Source: Didymodactylos carnosus
Taxonomy: Eukaryota > Rotifera > Eurotatoria > Philodinida > Philodinidae
Assembly: GCA_905250885.1 (NCBI GenBank)
Contig: CAJNOQ010000321.1
Span: forward strand, 1 to 55,024
Length of the DNA stretch: 55,024 nucleotides
Direction of reading: 5' to 3'
Positions within the stretch are counted from its first letter, which is position 1; every line of letters starts with the position of its first letter. Below the pieces are notes generated by a model. It was not told the origin of the DNA and did not search any database. It saw only the letters and a program-made list of their open reading frames with translations. Positions 36,101-47,521 of this stretch are shown here, in pieces. The position numbers and the translations under genes were made by a program.

Positions 36101-37879
36101 TATTAGAAAGTTTAAACATCACACATTCGTCAATAGAGATTTGGCAAGTTTGTATTATAGATACAAGCATCAGAACTTCAACTTATTGACACTGAGTTTG
36201 TGAAAATGTAATCTTGTTTTTTTAAATTTTAATACACTATGCAATGAAAAATAGTTTTTCTTACAGCTGCGAAACCACGGAAATTAATAACTTTAAAAAC
36301 ATCAAGTAAGAAAAAGAAAGAAAAGAGATGTTTGTTAGTTAATTTTTTATAATTTTCAGTCGATGTTCTATTGTATCAGACAATGTTTTTGAAAATAAAA
36401 TTTCTTTCCAACCAATCAATGAATTATAATAAATTTGTAAGTGTCAATGAAATGCAGAAGTGAAATCAATTTAAGTTTTATACAATGTGGAACATTTTAT
36501 CCACTGTGAATATCAAAATAGTTTTACAATTACACAGACGAAATGTTTCGTCAAATCTAAATCAAAATAATCTAATACTTTATCCTTTTAATTGAATAAG
36601 CAGTTGTTAACATAACTACTCGAGATCTGACTAAGAAAAAAAAACAATTCTCTGTATCAAAGCAGAAAAAATGAATTGGCAATAAATGTGTTTATACTTT
36701 GCTCACGCTACCTATAGTCACTTTTTCTAGTGAAAAGAGAAATTAACATTGTGAGTAAAAGACGGCTTATTTTCTCTAATAAATAAAGGTAAGTTGTAGG
36801 CGTTATACAAACGTATTGGTGAAAGCAAAAGGATAGGGTGGAGATTAAAAGTATCAAATACGTCAAAAATAATAAATGTGAATTTTGATCGTGTGGTTGG
36901 TCTATATCGAAATAATTATATTTTTCAACGGGAGTTATTATAACGATGCATGCAGTAGAAAGGCATTCTTTTTTTTTTGATCATAAATCAACGTTCAACG
37001 TATTTTAACACACACAATCAATTGATGGTCGTAAATCATCACTTGTGCAGACTATTTTTTCCTATCAAACAAGCTATATCGTGTAGAGAATGAGCACGGT
37101 ATAAACACTTTTCGTAATGTAATAAGATTTCAGACTTAGCGGGTTTTTCATCCAACTTTTACACGTGTTGACAGAAGGAAGTATTTAAGCTGAACTAATT
37201 TGAATATTACTATGATTATCAAAATACTATTTTCAGATACAAATAATTAATGTATCATCAATTTTATTGCCTTATAGCGTCTTTTCATTATTCATATACC
37301 TACAACAAGAATGGTCCTCTGAAATACGAAACGAAGATTTGTGGTTTGTCAGATGTTAAATTGATTTTAAACAAGAGAACATTGATGGAACGAAAAGTTT
37401 GCTCCTTCTATAAACTTCATTAATGAAAAGAAAATTCTAACGAATTCATTGAGATAAATTCAAAAGCCAAAATTTATGTATAATTAATATTCACCTCTAA
37501 GGTGATTGGTTCACGTTGTCTCAGTAACGTAAGGATGGGAAATGTTTACAATCTGTGTAAAAACAACGTTGACAATCACTTTGACTTAAAAATAATATTG
37601 AATTGATTGAAATTGACCTAACCTATCTCTTGGAGAATCTCGTTTTACTTTGAATGACACATTTTTTTTTTCTATCTCACTTCTCTTGTCTCTCTGTGAA
37701 GTTGAGATATTATAATTTTCTTTCATTAAGTCTTTCACACATTTGTCGTTTCATTTGATGAACGTGTCTTTCTATACGAATGTACGCTATCACAAACAGG
37801 AGTACGTCATGCAGAACTAAAATATGAAGCTCATCCTAATCTCGAGAAATATACACCAGTATTGCATATACTCACTGCT
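30137..37879. other. Gene desert upstream of the Hox3-like gene, nothing firmly recognised
   Basis: About 7.7 kb with no exon I can support. Open frames here (for example 30291-30588, 33046-33318, 34080-34355 and 35224-35463) overlap in several frames, are rich in Phe/Leu/Lys/Ile codons from A/T bias and match no known family. I noticed no tRNA, and no let-7 or mir-10 type sequence on reading, but a covariance-model search was not possible. Confidence 0.4.
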
Positions 37880-38049
37880 TTAAGGTTCTTGTTCATCATT
37901 AATTCTCTATTATAAAAATGTTTAAGTGATTTAGCTTCTGCAACGGTATTATCAGCGATTCTAGTAGACATTCTGATTCTATCAACCATGTCCGGTGTAG
38001 CGTTAGCACTCACAGTTTCAACTGATGGCACACGATGGGTTTGTTATGA
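37880..38049 (-). CDS. Possible exon of an unidentified gene
   Basis: On the minus strand an open frame reads HRVPSVETVSANATPDMVDR and then IRMSTRIADNTVAEAKSLK. It ends ELMMNKNLKA at a strong donor (GTGAGT, 37879-37874). Composition is much less Phe/Ile/Asn-biased than random frames here, and hydrophilic helix-like spacing suggests real coding. The 5' limit is unclear: an in-frame TAA lies at about 38055, and the only AG nearby (in CCATCAG) has a weak pyrimidine tract. I do not recognise the protein. It could be an exon of a long minus-strand gene or a pseudogene fragment. It lies about 1 kb upstream of, and divergent from, the Hox3-like gene. Confidence 0.35.
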
Positions 38050-39076
38050 TGTGTCATGTTTACAAAATCTACGTTTCCTTCGGAGCTACGTCATATCAAC
38101 ATAACTACTCGAACAGTTAGAATAACTTGCCTGATTGACAATTTATTGAATCTTTATTGTGAAATACTTAACGAATGACTGGTGAATGAGATATAGTTAA
38201 TGTTTGTATGTTTGACATTATTGTCGTTCCCGGGCTAATCCTTCTTTTCTATTAATAAAGTATATCGACCAAATTCTTTACATCTTTCTTTCAATTTTAC
38301 TTGTTCGCAATGCAATTGCAGTTTAATCTACGTTCTCTCTCATTGTAAATAAAAGTACCTCGCACTATTAAAAGAGAGAAATGCAAACTTTTGTCGAAGT
38401 ATGGTTGTATATGTATGTGACAAAGGTCAATTTCTTACGTTACAAGAGAACAAATCAGCTTTATCAAAAAGAAACTTTATTATAGCCGAAGAGTATAAGA
38501 CAATTGTTTGTTATTAAACTGAAGAACGCTATGAAAGTCAGCCGAACAGGATATTTTGTACTTTTAAATTCTTTATCACCTTTTACTGACTGATTCATTT
38601 GTGAGATATCAAATCCACTTATATTTTCATCTTTTCATATGTTAATTTTGATTAGTCTATTGTATTTTCATCCACCAATAGAACGAGTATGCGTTTTTCT
38701 TTTCCTAGCGAATAGTTATTAGAAAAACAAAAACGATGTTTATACGTTATAAATAATAGACGAAAGAAAAAATATAAGTATACTGACACGAAAAAAAAGA
38801 AAGAAAAGGAAAAAGAGAAAACGAAAAAGTGGGAGAACATCCGTGTCAAGTAGATCTTGTTATTGTACCAGCATTAGTTTGACAAAAAGTAATAAGTGTA
38901 ATCCATTTCTCTTAATTCACGTCGTTTACGTAACGACCATATAACCGCTATTTTATAATTAATTGTAAATTGATTCTGTCTAAATCAAATTCTATTAAAA
39001 ATTTATTTGAATTGATGAGAGAATACAAACTACTTTTTTATTAGGTGAACAATAAGTTACGGATAAGTATTTAGCA
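38050..39076. other. Upstream region of the Hox3-like gene
   Basis: A/T-rich, with no ORF I support. A T-rich acceptor-like TATTTAG (AG at 39073-39074) lies 2 nt before the ATG of the Hox gene, and another (TTTTTATTAG) about 30 nt further upstream, so a 5' UTR intron or trans-splice site is possible. Confidence 0.45.
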
Positions 39077-42000
39077 ATGGTTAAGACAGAGTGTAGTCAA
39101 ATGAATGATGCAGGTGATAGTGATTGGGATCCTCAAACTAACCATCATTATTTAAATTCAACAAAATCATATGCAAATGTTAATCTAATTATTAATAATA
39201 ATCGTCTCAACTGTAACCCATATTCAACAAATGAATCAAAGTATCAACCACTACCACAACCATCGCTACCATCACATTCAATGACGAATATTTCTCCAAA
39301 TAAAATACGAACAAATGGTAACGTTTCATCATCTTCGTCAAGAAAGTCAATCTCATCGAATACCAACACGACAACATCCTCTTCTGCATCGTCATTATCA
39401 TCCATATCATCTACGGCTGGTGGTGTATTACCAAAAAAAGAGATATATCCGTGGATGAGTGATAAAAAACATAATACAAGCAAGAAAAACAGCAATCGAA
39501 ATAACAACAATAACAACAGGAACAGCACCAGCAATAATTCATCAATGTCTCCATCTGGTAAGTTTATAAAAAAAAATTACGTGATTTCACGCTATATATC
39601 TGATTTTCTGATACTACTGATTTTGTCTTAAAAATTAAAAAAGTCTCACAAGTGTATGATTTACATCAAAGTCAGCTAAAATATATGAAATTTGGAATTG
39701 TTTTTTAGAGTATACGTCCTCGAATAGTTGAAAAGCCTTTTAAATATCGAATATTGTTTCATGAAATTGTTAGAGAAAAACTGATAGTCATCTTACTCAA
39801 AATTTTTTTGCCAGATGTAAGCTATATGTCTGTTATACAACTGCGAAGAAATACAGTTAATATCATTCATAGAGAAAAAACATATTAATTTCAGTTAAAC
39901 AAGAAAAATATTTCTATATTAATAATTATTTTCATAATAAATTAGTCTTCTGATTATTACTATTAATCATACTTATTTATATGTAAGTATTTTGATTAGA
40001 CTGGCTTTATTGGAAGGCGAGTAAAACAAATAATGTTGTTGTGAAAATATTACTCACAAAATTTATTTATACTGTAAGGGATGAGAACATTTTGTTCATG
40101 CTAAAATGAATTTCTCAAAGTCTAAAATGTAATTTCAGTCACACATGAATAAAAACGTGTGTTCTATTTTCTTTGTTTTTGTTTTGATAGTGGTTGGCGA
40201 CAGATTTGTATAGGCAAAAAGAATGGATAGTGTTAAGTTTGATTTAAATTTCTCTGAAATTTATTCATAATAAATTTGATAATACCAAATGTTCAACGTC
40301 TCTATAGATTTAAGTAAAATCGATCTATTTTTTATTTACGACATCATTGCATGTTAATTTAACCATGTTTATAAATAAAACTGGTATATTTGATTAAATT
40401 ATTTATAGGTGAGACACTTATTTAATCATCTCAGAGGTACAGTTCATTGATATTGAATTTTGTTAGAGTAGAAAGTTAAATATTGTATTAGTGCATAAAA
40501 GTCGCGGCGTACTGTTATGAGCTCTATCTTTGTCTTATATGTTTTTTATTTATCCTAGTCAATCTATTGACTTTTAAGTCACTATTCTCTGTCATTTGAT
40601 TTTGTTGATCTTTGCTTCTTCTTTACGGTTCACTTTGAGAAAAACCCAACGTGGATTTAATTATACTCTCGGAACGGATTTAATGTCAGTTTTGAATATT
40701 TAAATACTCTCTATTCTGCTATTCAGAACAATTATTTTGATTAAACGATATTAGAATTAATAAATCCACTCTCTACTTTTTAAATGACGGGTGGCTCAGA
40801 ATATATGAGAGCCTTCGTATGTTCAAGTTTTCTCCATTCTCGTACACTCACTTGAATTCATTTCTTTTGCACATTTATTCTTCATAAAAAACATATTGTA
40901 CATTTTTCTATATACTATGAAAATAAAAAAAGGAAATTACGACAATTTTCTAACCCCAAACATAGTTCTCTCAATTTTAGCTCTTTATATTTTGGGATAT
41001 AAAAAAGAGAAGATAGACGTTTTGTAGCTCTTGAAAAGCTCTATTAGCTGATTATATTTAAAACGCTTCATAGCCACGAGCAGTTGGCGCAGATTCTTTT
41101 TCTTTTATCAATTTTGTCACAGATCATCGTTTTCAAACTACATTTTTCGAGTAATTAGAAATTTTTTTATAACTCGGTCAAAAATCAAATATTTTGAGAT
41201 CGGGTCTGTTTTATTTTAAAACAATAATTTTTCTATCACATTCGAACAGAAAAAGTTCAATAGCTCCATTTCTTTTACTATCCTAAGGTAAAAAAGTTAG
41301 GTTTTTGTTTTTTTGTGAATTTTAATAAAAATTTTATTATCTTTTGTGTCAGAGAACACGTTTTAAACGAATCGACAATATATTCATTTCCATTTCACTT
41401 TGTTGCATGAAATTATGATAAAAAATGATTCAATTTTCATTAGCGAATCTTTTGGGAAAGAAACGAATTCAAGCGAGTCTAAGAGAGAGGAGGAAACTTG
41501 AACATACGAAGACCGTCCTGTATGCTAGATCATCCGCCACTATTCGTTATTATTATTTCTTGAGTTGCGTCTCCACTATTTTTTCTTACAACATCAATGT
41601 CACCTTTTCACTTTCTCTACATTTTTTTTCTCGTTCATTTTAGTTTTCATCGTTGAGATATATACATATATTGAGTAATATATGAAAATTGCTGAAAAGC
41701 ATGTGTCCTGCACTTCAAAGTATATTTCTCAACAAAGAATTTGACATCCAATTAAGTTCAGACGTCTGAGATATCATTTTCATCACCACACGGAAAATAT
41801 AACCAAATTCTTACATTTGTGTATTATCATCTTTTGTCTTCTGACAATCGAAAAAAAATGATAAATGATCGTGATCATTTATCATTTGTGTTGAATACAC
41901 ATCAAGAGACAGATAACACATATCTATTCTATACCACCTATGTTTTTTATGCATATAGAAAAAAAAAAAAAGAACACGTGTAATCGACAAAAACCAATCC

Positions 42001-43366
42001 CATCACATATTCAGTATCCCTTTTTTTTCTACGTTGTTAATGTTATTACCAAAACATATCAAGTTTTAAATTATTCATAGAAAAAAAGACTTATATTCTT
42101 ATCAATATTTTTCTTGGATTTGTAATCAATGAACGAATGTTACTTTGTAAAAAGAATATGTCATTCAAACGCAGAGATTGCTTCTTACGTATTCATCTCT
42201 CCTTATAATATGTGAGAATATGATTATTCTGAAGAAAAACAGAATATCTGACAATAATTATGATGAAAAGTTTTTCTATAACATAATTATTTGACACTAA
42301 CATTTTTTTGGGCAAAAGTATCTATCTCATCAAGAAGAGACACATGTATTCCAAATATCTATTTAGTCAAATTGCATTAAACTCTTCAACTTTCTGATAT
42401 ATTCGCGATTTTACGACGGTGTCATTAAAAACTCAGGTCTAGACTTAGGAGATAAAACTGGTACCCAAATGATTAAGTTCGTAAATTAAAAGAAAGAAAA
42501 CAATATATTCTTGACAGATATAATAAAAAAGCGTTAACTAGTTGGTATAATAGACATCCTGTAGTAAAATGAAGAAAGAAAATGGACAAATTTTTCTTCC
42601 ACATAACAAAAACAAATTTTTTTTTAAACTAGTTTTTATTTGGTATTTAGATAAAGAATTATCATCTAGTGCCGCAAAGCGTGCTCGAACAGCGTATACA
42701 AGTGCTCAATTGGTCGAATTAGAAAAAGAATTTTTATATGCTCGATATTTAAATCGTCCACGACGTATTGAATTAGCCCAATTGTTAAATTTAACGGAAA
42801 GACAAATAAAAATATGGTTTCAAAATCGCCGTATGAAATTTAAAAAAGATGGAAAAGGACGAATGTCGTGTAGTGATTCTCCATTAGCAACAACGAGTGA
42901 TAAAGATATGTGCGATAAAGATATGGTATTAAATTCACCATCATCCATAGGACGTGATTTAAAATTTTCTTTTCATCCTCAACAATATTTTTCGATGCCA
43001 CATCATCCACATCAACTTTCGTATCACAAAACAATTAATCATATTGACTGTACGAATAATGGCACTAATTCGATGTTCGATGTGACAGGTGGAATGAATG
43101 GATACGACGTATCTAAATCATCACCATCGTCAACTTATATAAACACAAATATTTACTATAATAAACCATTAGCTAATTGCAATGGAACTGGTTATGGTTA
43201 TGATAATCTACAACCAATGAATTTCTATTATAATCCACCACCTCCTCCAACAAGTTTTTCTCCAGTATACAAGGAACATTCAATGAATTTTATCGATCCA
43301 ATTGATTCTTATAATACCTCAAATATTACGACAACAACACAAAATCAAAAACATATGCATCTCTAA
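39077..43366 (+). CDS. Hox3: Hox3-class homeobox transcription factor, 2 exons, 398 aa
   Basis: An anterior-class Hox protein that binds DNA through a homeodomain and probably patterns the body axis or nervous system. Exon 1 is 39077-39557 and exon 2 is 42651-43366; GT-AG, phase 1, joined codon GAT. The hexapeptide IYPWM (YPWM at 124-127) recruits PBC/Exd cofactors. The homeodomain is residues 169-228 with W48, F49, Q50, N51 at 216-219. Helix 1 [14 protein letters not shown] is the Hox3 signature, distinct from the Hox2/pb AYTNTQLLELEKEF. Unusual substitutions are LYARYLN where most Hox3 proteins have HFNRYLC, and MKFKKD for MKYKKD. The N-terminal part is Ser/Asn-rich; the C-terminal part is Asn/Tyr/His-rich with a PPPPP run. 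The intron between hexapeptide and homeodomain is in the usual Hox place but 3093 bp long. AATAAA at 43618. Confidence 0.9.
39558..42650 (+). other. Large intron of the Hox3-like gene
   Basis: 3093 bp, fifty times the typical intron in this window. It holds the inverted-repeat element at 40788-41539. Otherwise it is A/T-rich, with no exon I can support; the open frame at 41425-41643 lies across the element's right arm. A near-palindromic AAATGATAAATGATCGTGATCATTTATCATTT region lies at about 41857-41888 (reported here by position; its arms are AAATGAT/ATCATTT) and could be a regulatory or structural site. Confidence 0.6.
40788..41539. mobile_element. Inverted-repeat element (MITE-like) in the Hox3 intron
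   Basis: The left arm (about 40788-40872) and right arm (about 41453-41539) are imperfect reverse complements. Shared words include CTTCGTATGTTCAAGTTT, CTTGAATTC and TTTCTTT, and the outermost parts (GGGTGGCTCAG / GGCGGATGATC on the other strand) still pair loosely. The interior is non-coding. No target duplication is visible. The insertion is transcribed with the Hox gene. Confidence 0.65.
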
Positions 43367-44681
43367 TAGAATATTTTCCTGTTCTATTAGTAATATCGTT
43401 TTTTAGTCTCACTTCATTTCATTGACGGACTTTGTTTCTTCCATGTTGTTGTATACTTAATAACCTTGAAATTGCTGATTTTTTAAAAATGCTGAAATAA
43501 TATCGTAGCTTTTGCTTTAATTCTGTTTTTGTATAATGTCGTGTGTGTGTGTGTGTATCTTTCTTTCGATTGTTGTCTAAAAGATATAGTTTTTTTATTG
43601 TAAAAAGAATAATATTGAATAAAGACTTATAGGCGATAATAGATTATCGCTAAATGTCGCATCAGTCCGACAACCAAATTCAAAACGAATAGTAGTTCAT
43701 GATAGCAGAAACGGTTAACAACAAGAAAATCTAATTTTTACTAACTCCTTACAGCTTGTTTCCATGACAAAAGAACAGTTCAATTCAATACTTAAAACTG
43801 TTGAATTCTGTCCGACCTTTTATTCCTATGTCAGTGTATTCATTCACCGTTACCATAAAACTGGTTACATCTAGAAATGCTATAATATCAGTAATACCTT
43901 ACAGAGAGTAGTTTTTACTGAAGGATAACGTAAAATTCAATAGTCATAATAAATTTCTATAACTCATAAATAGATGAACTGTGAAACAGAACTTTTAGAT
44001 TAACCTTGATATTGAATTTCTATATGGCTACGGAAGAAAAATAATTGATAGATGCAGGTATATATTTTCTCTTCACGTGTTTGTCTATCTTACTACGTCT
44101 CTTTCCTACCTTATGGAAATTCAATTTTTAGTTTATATTTAACAGAAACTTGTGTTAGAATCCTCTCGTGAAACTTCTTGTACCCAAAATCTTAGATTAA
44201 GAAATATCACAAGAACTTAGAAAAAAACACCAAGAAGTCAAGATTTTGGAAGTAAATTCTCTCGACATTTTGTTTCCATGTATGACAGTTATAGTCATCA
44301 GATATATGTCCACACATAATCACAGGCTCTTCCTTAAATAACTATGCTTATGGGTGTCCCCTTCTCGATTCTGAAAAATTTTGGATCTTGAGCTGAACAT
44401 ATGCTGAACATATGCACTTCTTGCTATACAATGGCGAGCCGATTTAGCAGGGAGTGTCAAGAAGTTTATCTTATAATAAATATAGTTTAAACCAACATAT
44501 GCTAATGTAGAGGAAAGTCTCGGCTACAAAATAAGCCCACTCCTAATATTCCATGCCCTTTCTTAAAAATGTTATGAATTTTTTAAGTTTTTCTTTCAAA
44601 GCATAAAAAACTCAATTTTGTAGTTTCATAAACTTTTCTCCCTTTTCCTGTACATTCAAAATTTTTTCTTATACATAGTCT
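43367..44681. other. 3' flank of the Hox3-like gene
   Basis: Polyadenylation signal AATAAA at 43618-43623, with a GT microsatellite at about 43540-43555 in the 3' UTR. The inverted relative of dispersed repeat B lies at 44172-44253. No gene was seen. Confidence 0.5.
44172..44253 (-). repeat. Dispersed repeat copy B, inverted
   Basis: Reverse complement of the repeat at 28006-28097. Shared words are CTTGTACCCAAAATCTTAG and CACCAAGAAGTCAAGATTTT. No terminal structure seen. Confidence 0.65.
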
Positions 44682-44689
44682 AAGTGAAG

Positions 44690-45171
44690 CAGGGCTCGAA
44701 CCAGGCCAGGCAGTCTGCCTGGGCCTGTCTGTTACAGACAGCCTAGGCTACAAATTTTCGGCCTGCACCAGGCTAAGGCAGACCAGGTCTAAACTCAAAT
44801 AGATTCAGGCAGACCTTTGAAAACACCAGGCAGCCTAGCCTGGTTATTAACGAACGCCGTGCATCACTAAATCCTGACACAGTTGAGAATATCTTGTTAG
44901 TTAGATCAGTTCAGAAAATACTTGAACAAAAACCAAATTTTTTACTCAGATATATTGTTTAATTATCCGTCACTTTTCTTTTCATCTTATGTTACTATTA
45001 TTTGTTTATTAAAAAATGACCAGGCTTCTACAGGCCAGGGTAGGCCGAGAACAATAGCAGACAGACAGGCAAGGTCCAGGAAATATATCGACAGGCCCAG
45101 GCAGATCTAAACATTACAGGCCTGACGCAGGCAGACCAGGCCTCAAAAGTGTCGGCCTGTTTCGAACTCTG
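44690..45171. mobile_element. Non-autonomous hAT element (482 bp) with 8-bp target duplication
   Basis: The ends are CAGGGCTCGAACCAGGCC on the left and, on the other strand at the right, CAGAGTTCGAAACAGGCC. They are flanked by AAGTGAAG (44682-44689) and GAGTGAAG (45172-45179), an 8-bp duplication with one mismatch. Subterminal regions are dense in CAGGC/GCCTG words in both orientations (for example GCCAGGCAGTCTGCCTGGGC), which suits repeated transposase-binding motifs. The interior is A/T-rich and non-coding; the open frame at 44922-45110 covers the right subterminal repeats and is not a gene. Confidence 0.85.
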
Positions 45172-45181
45172 GAGTGAAGAC

Positions 45182-45335
45182 GATTGAAAAACCTGGATTT
45201 TAAGATGTTTTTCAAGTATTTTTGCTATAACTGGGAAAGAAAATATGACAGAACGTAAAAAACGATCTACACCTGGGCAATGCTGTCTAGTATTTATGGT
45301 AAAGTTTTGAGGTCGATCTGATCAAGTTATCGAAG
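45182..45335 (+). repeat. Dispersed repeat copy A, second copy
   Basis: Direct-orientation relative of 2980-3165, sharing CTGGATTTTAAGATG, TTGCTATAACTG, CACCTG and AGTATTTATGGTAAAGTTTTGA-like words at similar spacing. It begins immediately after the target duplication of the hAT element. Confidence 0.6.
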
Positions 45336-46023
45336 GGTCGTAATGGAACGATAACAAAAACCAAGTTTTTTAGTTAATTATTCTAAGTTATTGTAACAAC
45401 GAAAATATAGCACATACACGCACGCATGTAAAACAAAGCGGTGATTCAAGAATTTCCAAAAACTTGGGTACAGGATTCAATCAGCCATGATCTGAATCAA
45501 GATTTTGCTACAAGAAGGCAGCAAATTTTGATCTTGACTTCTTAGAATTTCTCCAGCTCTTTATGCTTTCTTACCACGATCTTGATTCAAGTTTTACTAC
45601 AATAGTTCTATAATAAATAATAAATTTAAAAGATAGTCAATATTTGATAAATAGAATAGTTACTATGATGAAAACTGCTGAGAAATTACATTGTGAAGTA
45701 GAGTGTTGATCGGGACAGCTCTTTCCTTTTCCTATGACATGAATGCTTGGGATTCCTTTTGATAGAGGAGAGTGAAAAGAAACGTATAAAGCACAATGAG
45801 CTCATTAAGGGCAGATGTCGCGATGTTTCGAACTTTTTTTCACTCCAGCAAAACAACAAAAATAAAGCAATCGCCACTGAAACTTGAAGTTCAGAAAACC
45901 ATTGGGCTTGTATTTTAATGTCAAAAGTCCGATAATGCCATTTATCCCATCGTGTATGAAATTATCAATTAAGCTATGTTAATTATTTTGTGAGTAAAGT
46001 TAACGCTGATAGCGTTTCGTAAG

Positions 46024-46579
46024 AGTACCCCCGCTCTTTTTTCACCTTGTTCCCGAATGCCGAGTACACGGTCGATTGAGCTCAAATTTATAGCCGAGAT
46101 AAAACATCGAAAAAGAAATTCGATGTATTTTTGCCCAGAATTTTCTGAGATGTTCTTATATGGGTTTTCTGGAAAACTCCAGTTTTCATCGGGTCACATT
46201 ACAACCCCCCGAAAAAATGGTCCGATCGAGCTCGAAATTTCACCACAGATACTGTAGGCCCTATCTCAGATTCATCATTTATCGAGATAGCATTTTTCGT
46301 ATATCTCGAAAAGAAAAGCATATTCCTCGAAAAGAAGAAAAACGAACCGGAGATAGGGTCTACAGTATCTGTGGTGAAATCGGACCATTTTTTCGGGGGG
46401 GTTGTAATGTGACTCGATGAAAACCGGAGTTTTCCAGAAAATCCATATAAGAACATCTCAGAAAACTCTGGGCAAAAATATATCGATTTTCTTTTTCGAT
46501 GTTCTATCTCGGCTATAAATTTGACCTCAATCGGCCGTGTACTTCGCATTCGGCAACAAAGTGAAAAGGAGGGGGGACT
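46024..46579. mobile_element. Foldback element with roughly 250-bp inverted repeats
   Basis: Arms at about 46024-46265 and 46340-46579 are strongly similar reverse complements. Shared words include CCGAATGC.GAGTACACGG, TAGCCGAGATA, TTCTGAGATGTTCTTATATG, GTCACATTACAACCCCCC and GGTGAAAT / ATTTCACC. Tips read AGTACCCCCGCTC and, on the other strand, CAGTCCCCCCCTCC. The spacer of about 70 bp contains ATCGAGATAGC and CTCGAAAAGAA words. Both strands carry open frames through the arms with mirror-image peptides, a by-product of the palindrome rather than a gene. No target duplication identified. Confidence 0.8.
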
Positions 46580-46704
46580 GCCCTTTATAAAAATGAGTTA
46601 TGTTACGATGCCCAAATAATTTTACACTCAAATATTATTAGCATGAAGATAGATTTTCATATCATATCGGAAGATTCATTATACTCATAGTGTAATTCAG
46701 AGAC

Positions 46705-46930
46705 AGTAAGGTCCAGGTCAGGTCAGCGGCAAAGTCCAGCGGACTTGAACTTCTCCGACTCGGACTTGAGACCGCACCTGAAAAGTGAACCTATGATCTG
46801 AACTTGACTTGACCTCACCTAACTGAATTTTTAATTTGGCAGATAACTAGATAAACGAGCTATTAGCCACCAGTCAGACTAGTTGATTGCTTTACATACA
46901 GTTGTCCATCAGGTTGAACTCAGCTGAACT
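46705..46930. repeat. Degenerate GGTCAGGTCC / GACTTGAAC repeat patch
   Basis: G+C-richer stretch with overlapping words AGGTCCAGGTCAGGTCAG, CCAGCGGACTTGAACTT, GACTCGGACTTGAGACC and CTTGACTTGACCTCACCT. It resembles the low-complexity subterminal zone of a DNA transposon, but I could not define ends. Confidence 0.45.
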
Positions 46931-47053
46931 TTTCAGAAGTAACCGAATGTAACGTTTCTGTGTATGAATGGAGTATTTTGTTGCTCTTTCTTGACCGCAA
47001 AGTTGATGGTCTTCGCGGATTAGAGCGTACCCCATCAAAAATAGGCTTTCCCG

Positions 47054-47461
47054 CCCACTCAAAAAAAAATATCAAGAGGAGGAGTATGATGGAGCACTCT
47101 TTTTGGAAAAAAAGAACGGAGTACTGTTTTTCTTAAAAAGAGTGCTCCAAAAAAGGAGTAATCTCGGTAACCCTTTTTTAAGAATTACTTCGGAATACTC
47201 GAAGTGATGTTCTCAAAAGGAGTACTCTAAAAACTACACTTGTTTTGAAGTGCTCCGCAGTGCTTTGGCTGCACTTTATAAAAAGGATTGTTCCGAAGCG
47301 CTCTTTTTTTGAGGAGTATTCTGGACTAGTCCAAAAAAGAGTATTCTAGAGTGCTCTTAGTGGCTTTTTTTAAAAGGAGTGCCCCATTTCCCAAAAGGAG
47401 TACTCCGAAAACGGAGTACACCTTCATACTCCTACTTCTAACCTTTTTTTTGACTGGGTGG
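47054..47461. mobile_element. Foldback element built of GGAGTACTCC-type repeats
   Basis: The left tip CCCACTCAAAAAAAAA then GAGGAGGAGTATGATGGAGC pairs with the right end, which on the other strand reads CCACCCAGTCAAAAAAAA then GTAGGAGTATGAAGGTGTAC. Between them are many short alternating copies of GGAGTACTC, GAGTGCTCC and their complements separated by A or T runs, so nearly the whole element can pair with itself. No coding capacity and no target duplication seen. It abuts the possible exon at 47522-47660. Confidence 0.7.
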
Positions 47462-47521
47462 CTCTTGTGAAAATTTTCACCTTTACCTGCACAGGTCACA
47501 GGTCCGGGCGTCCGGTCTCTG

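Noticed and set aside
39207..39534. Minus-strand ORFs rich in Leu/Val/Asp opposite Hox3 exon 1
   Set aside because: Produced by the Ser/Asn/Thr-rich codons of the Hox N-terminus read in reverse.
46057..46549. ORFs on both strands with similar peptides (MPSTRSIELKF, MRSTRPIEVKF)
   Set aside because: The similarity results from the two inverted arms of the foldback element, not from a duplicated gene.
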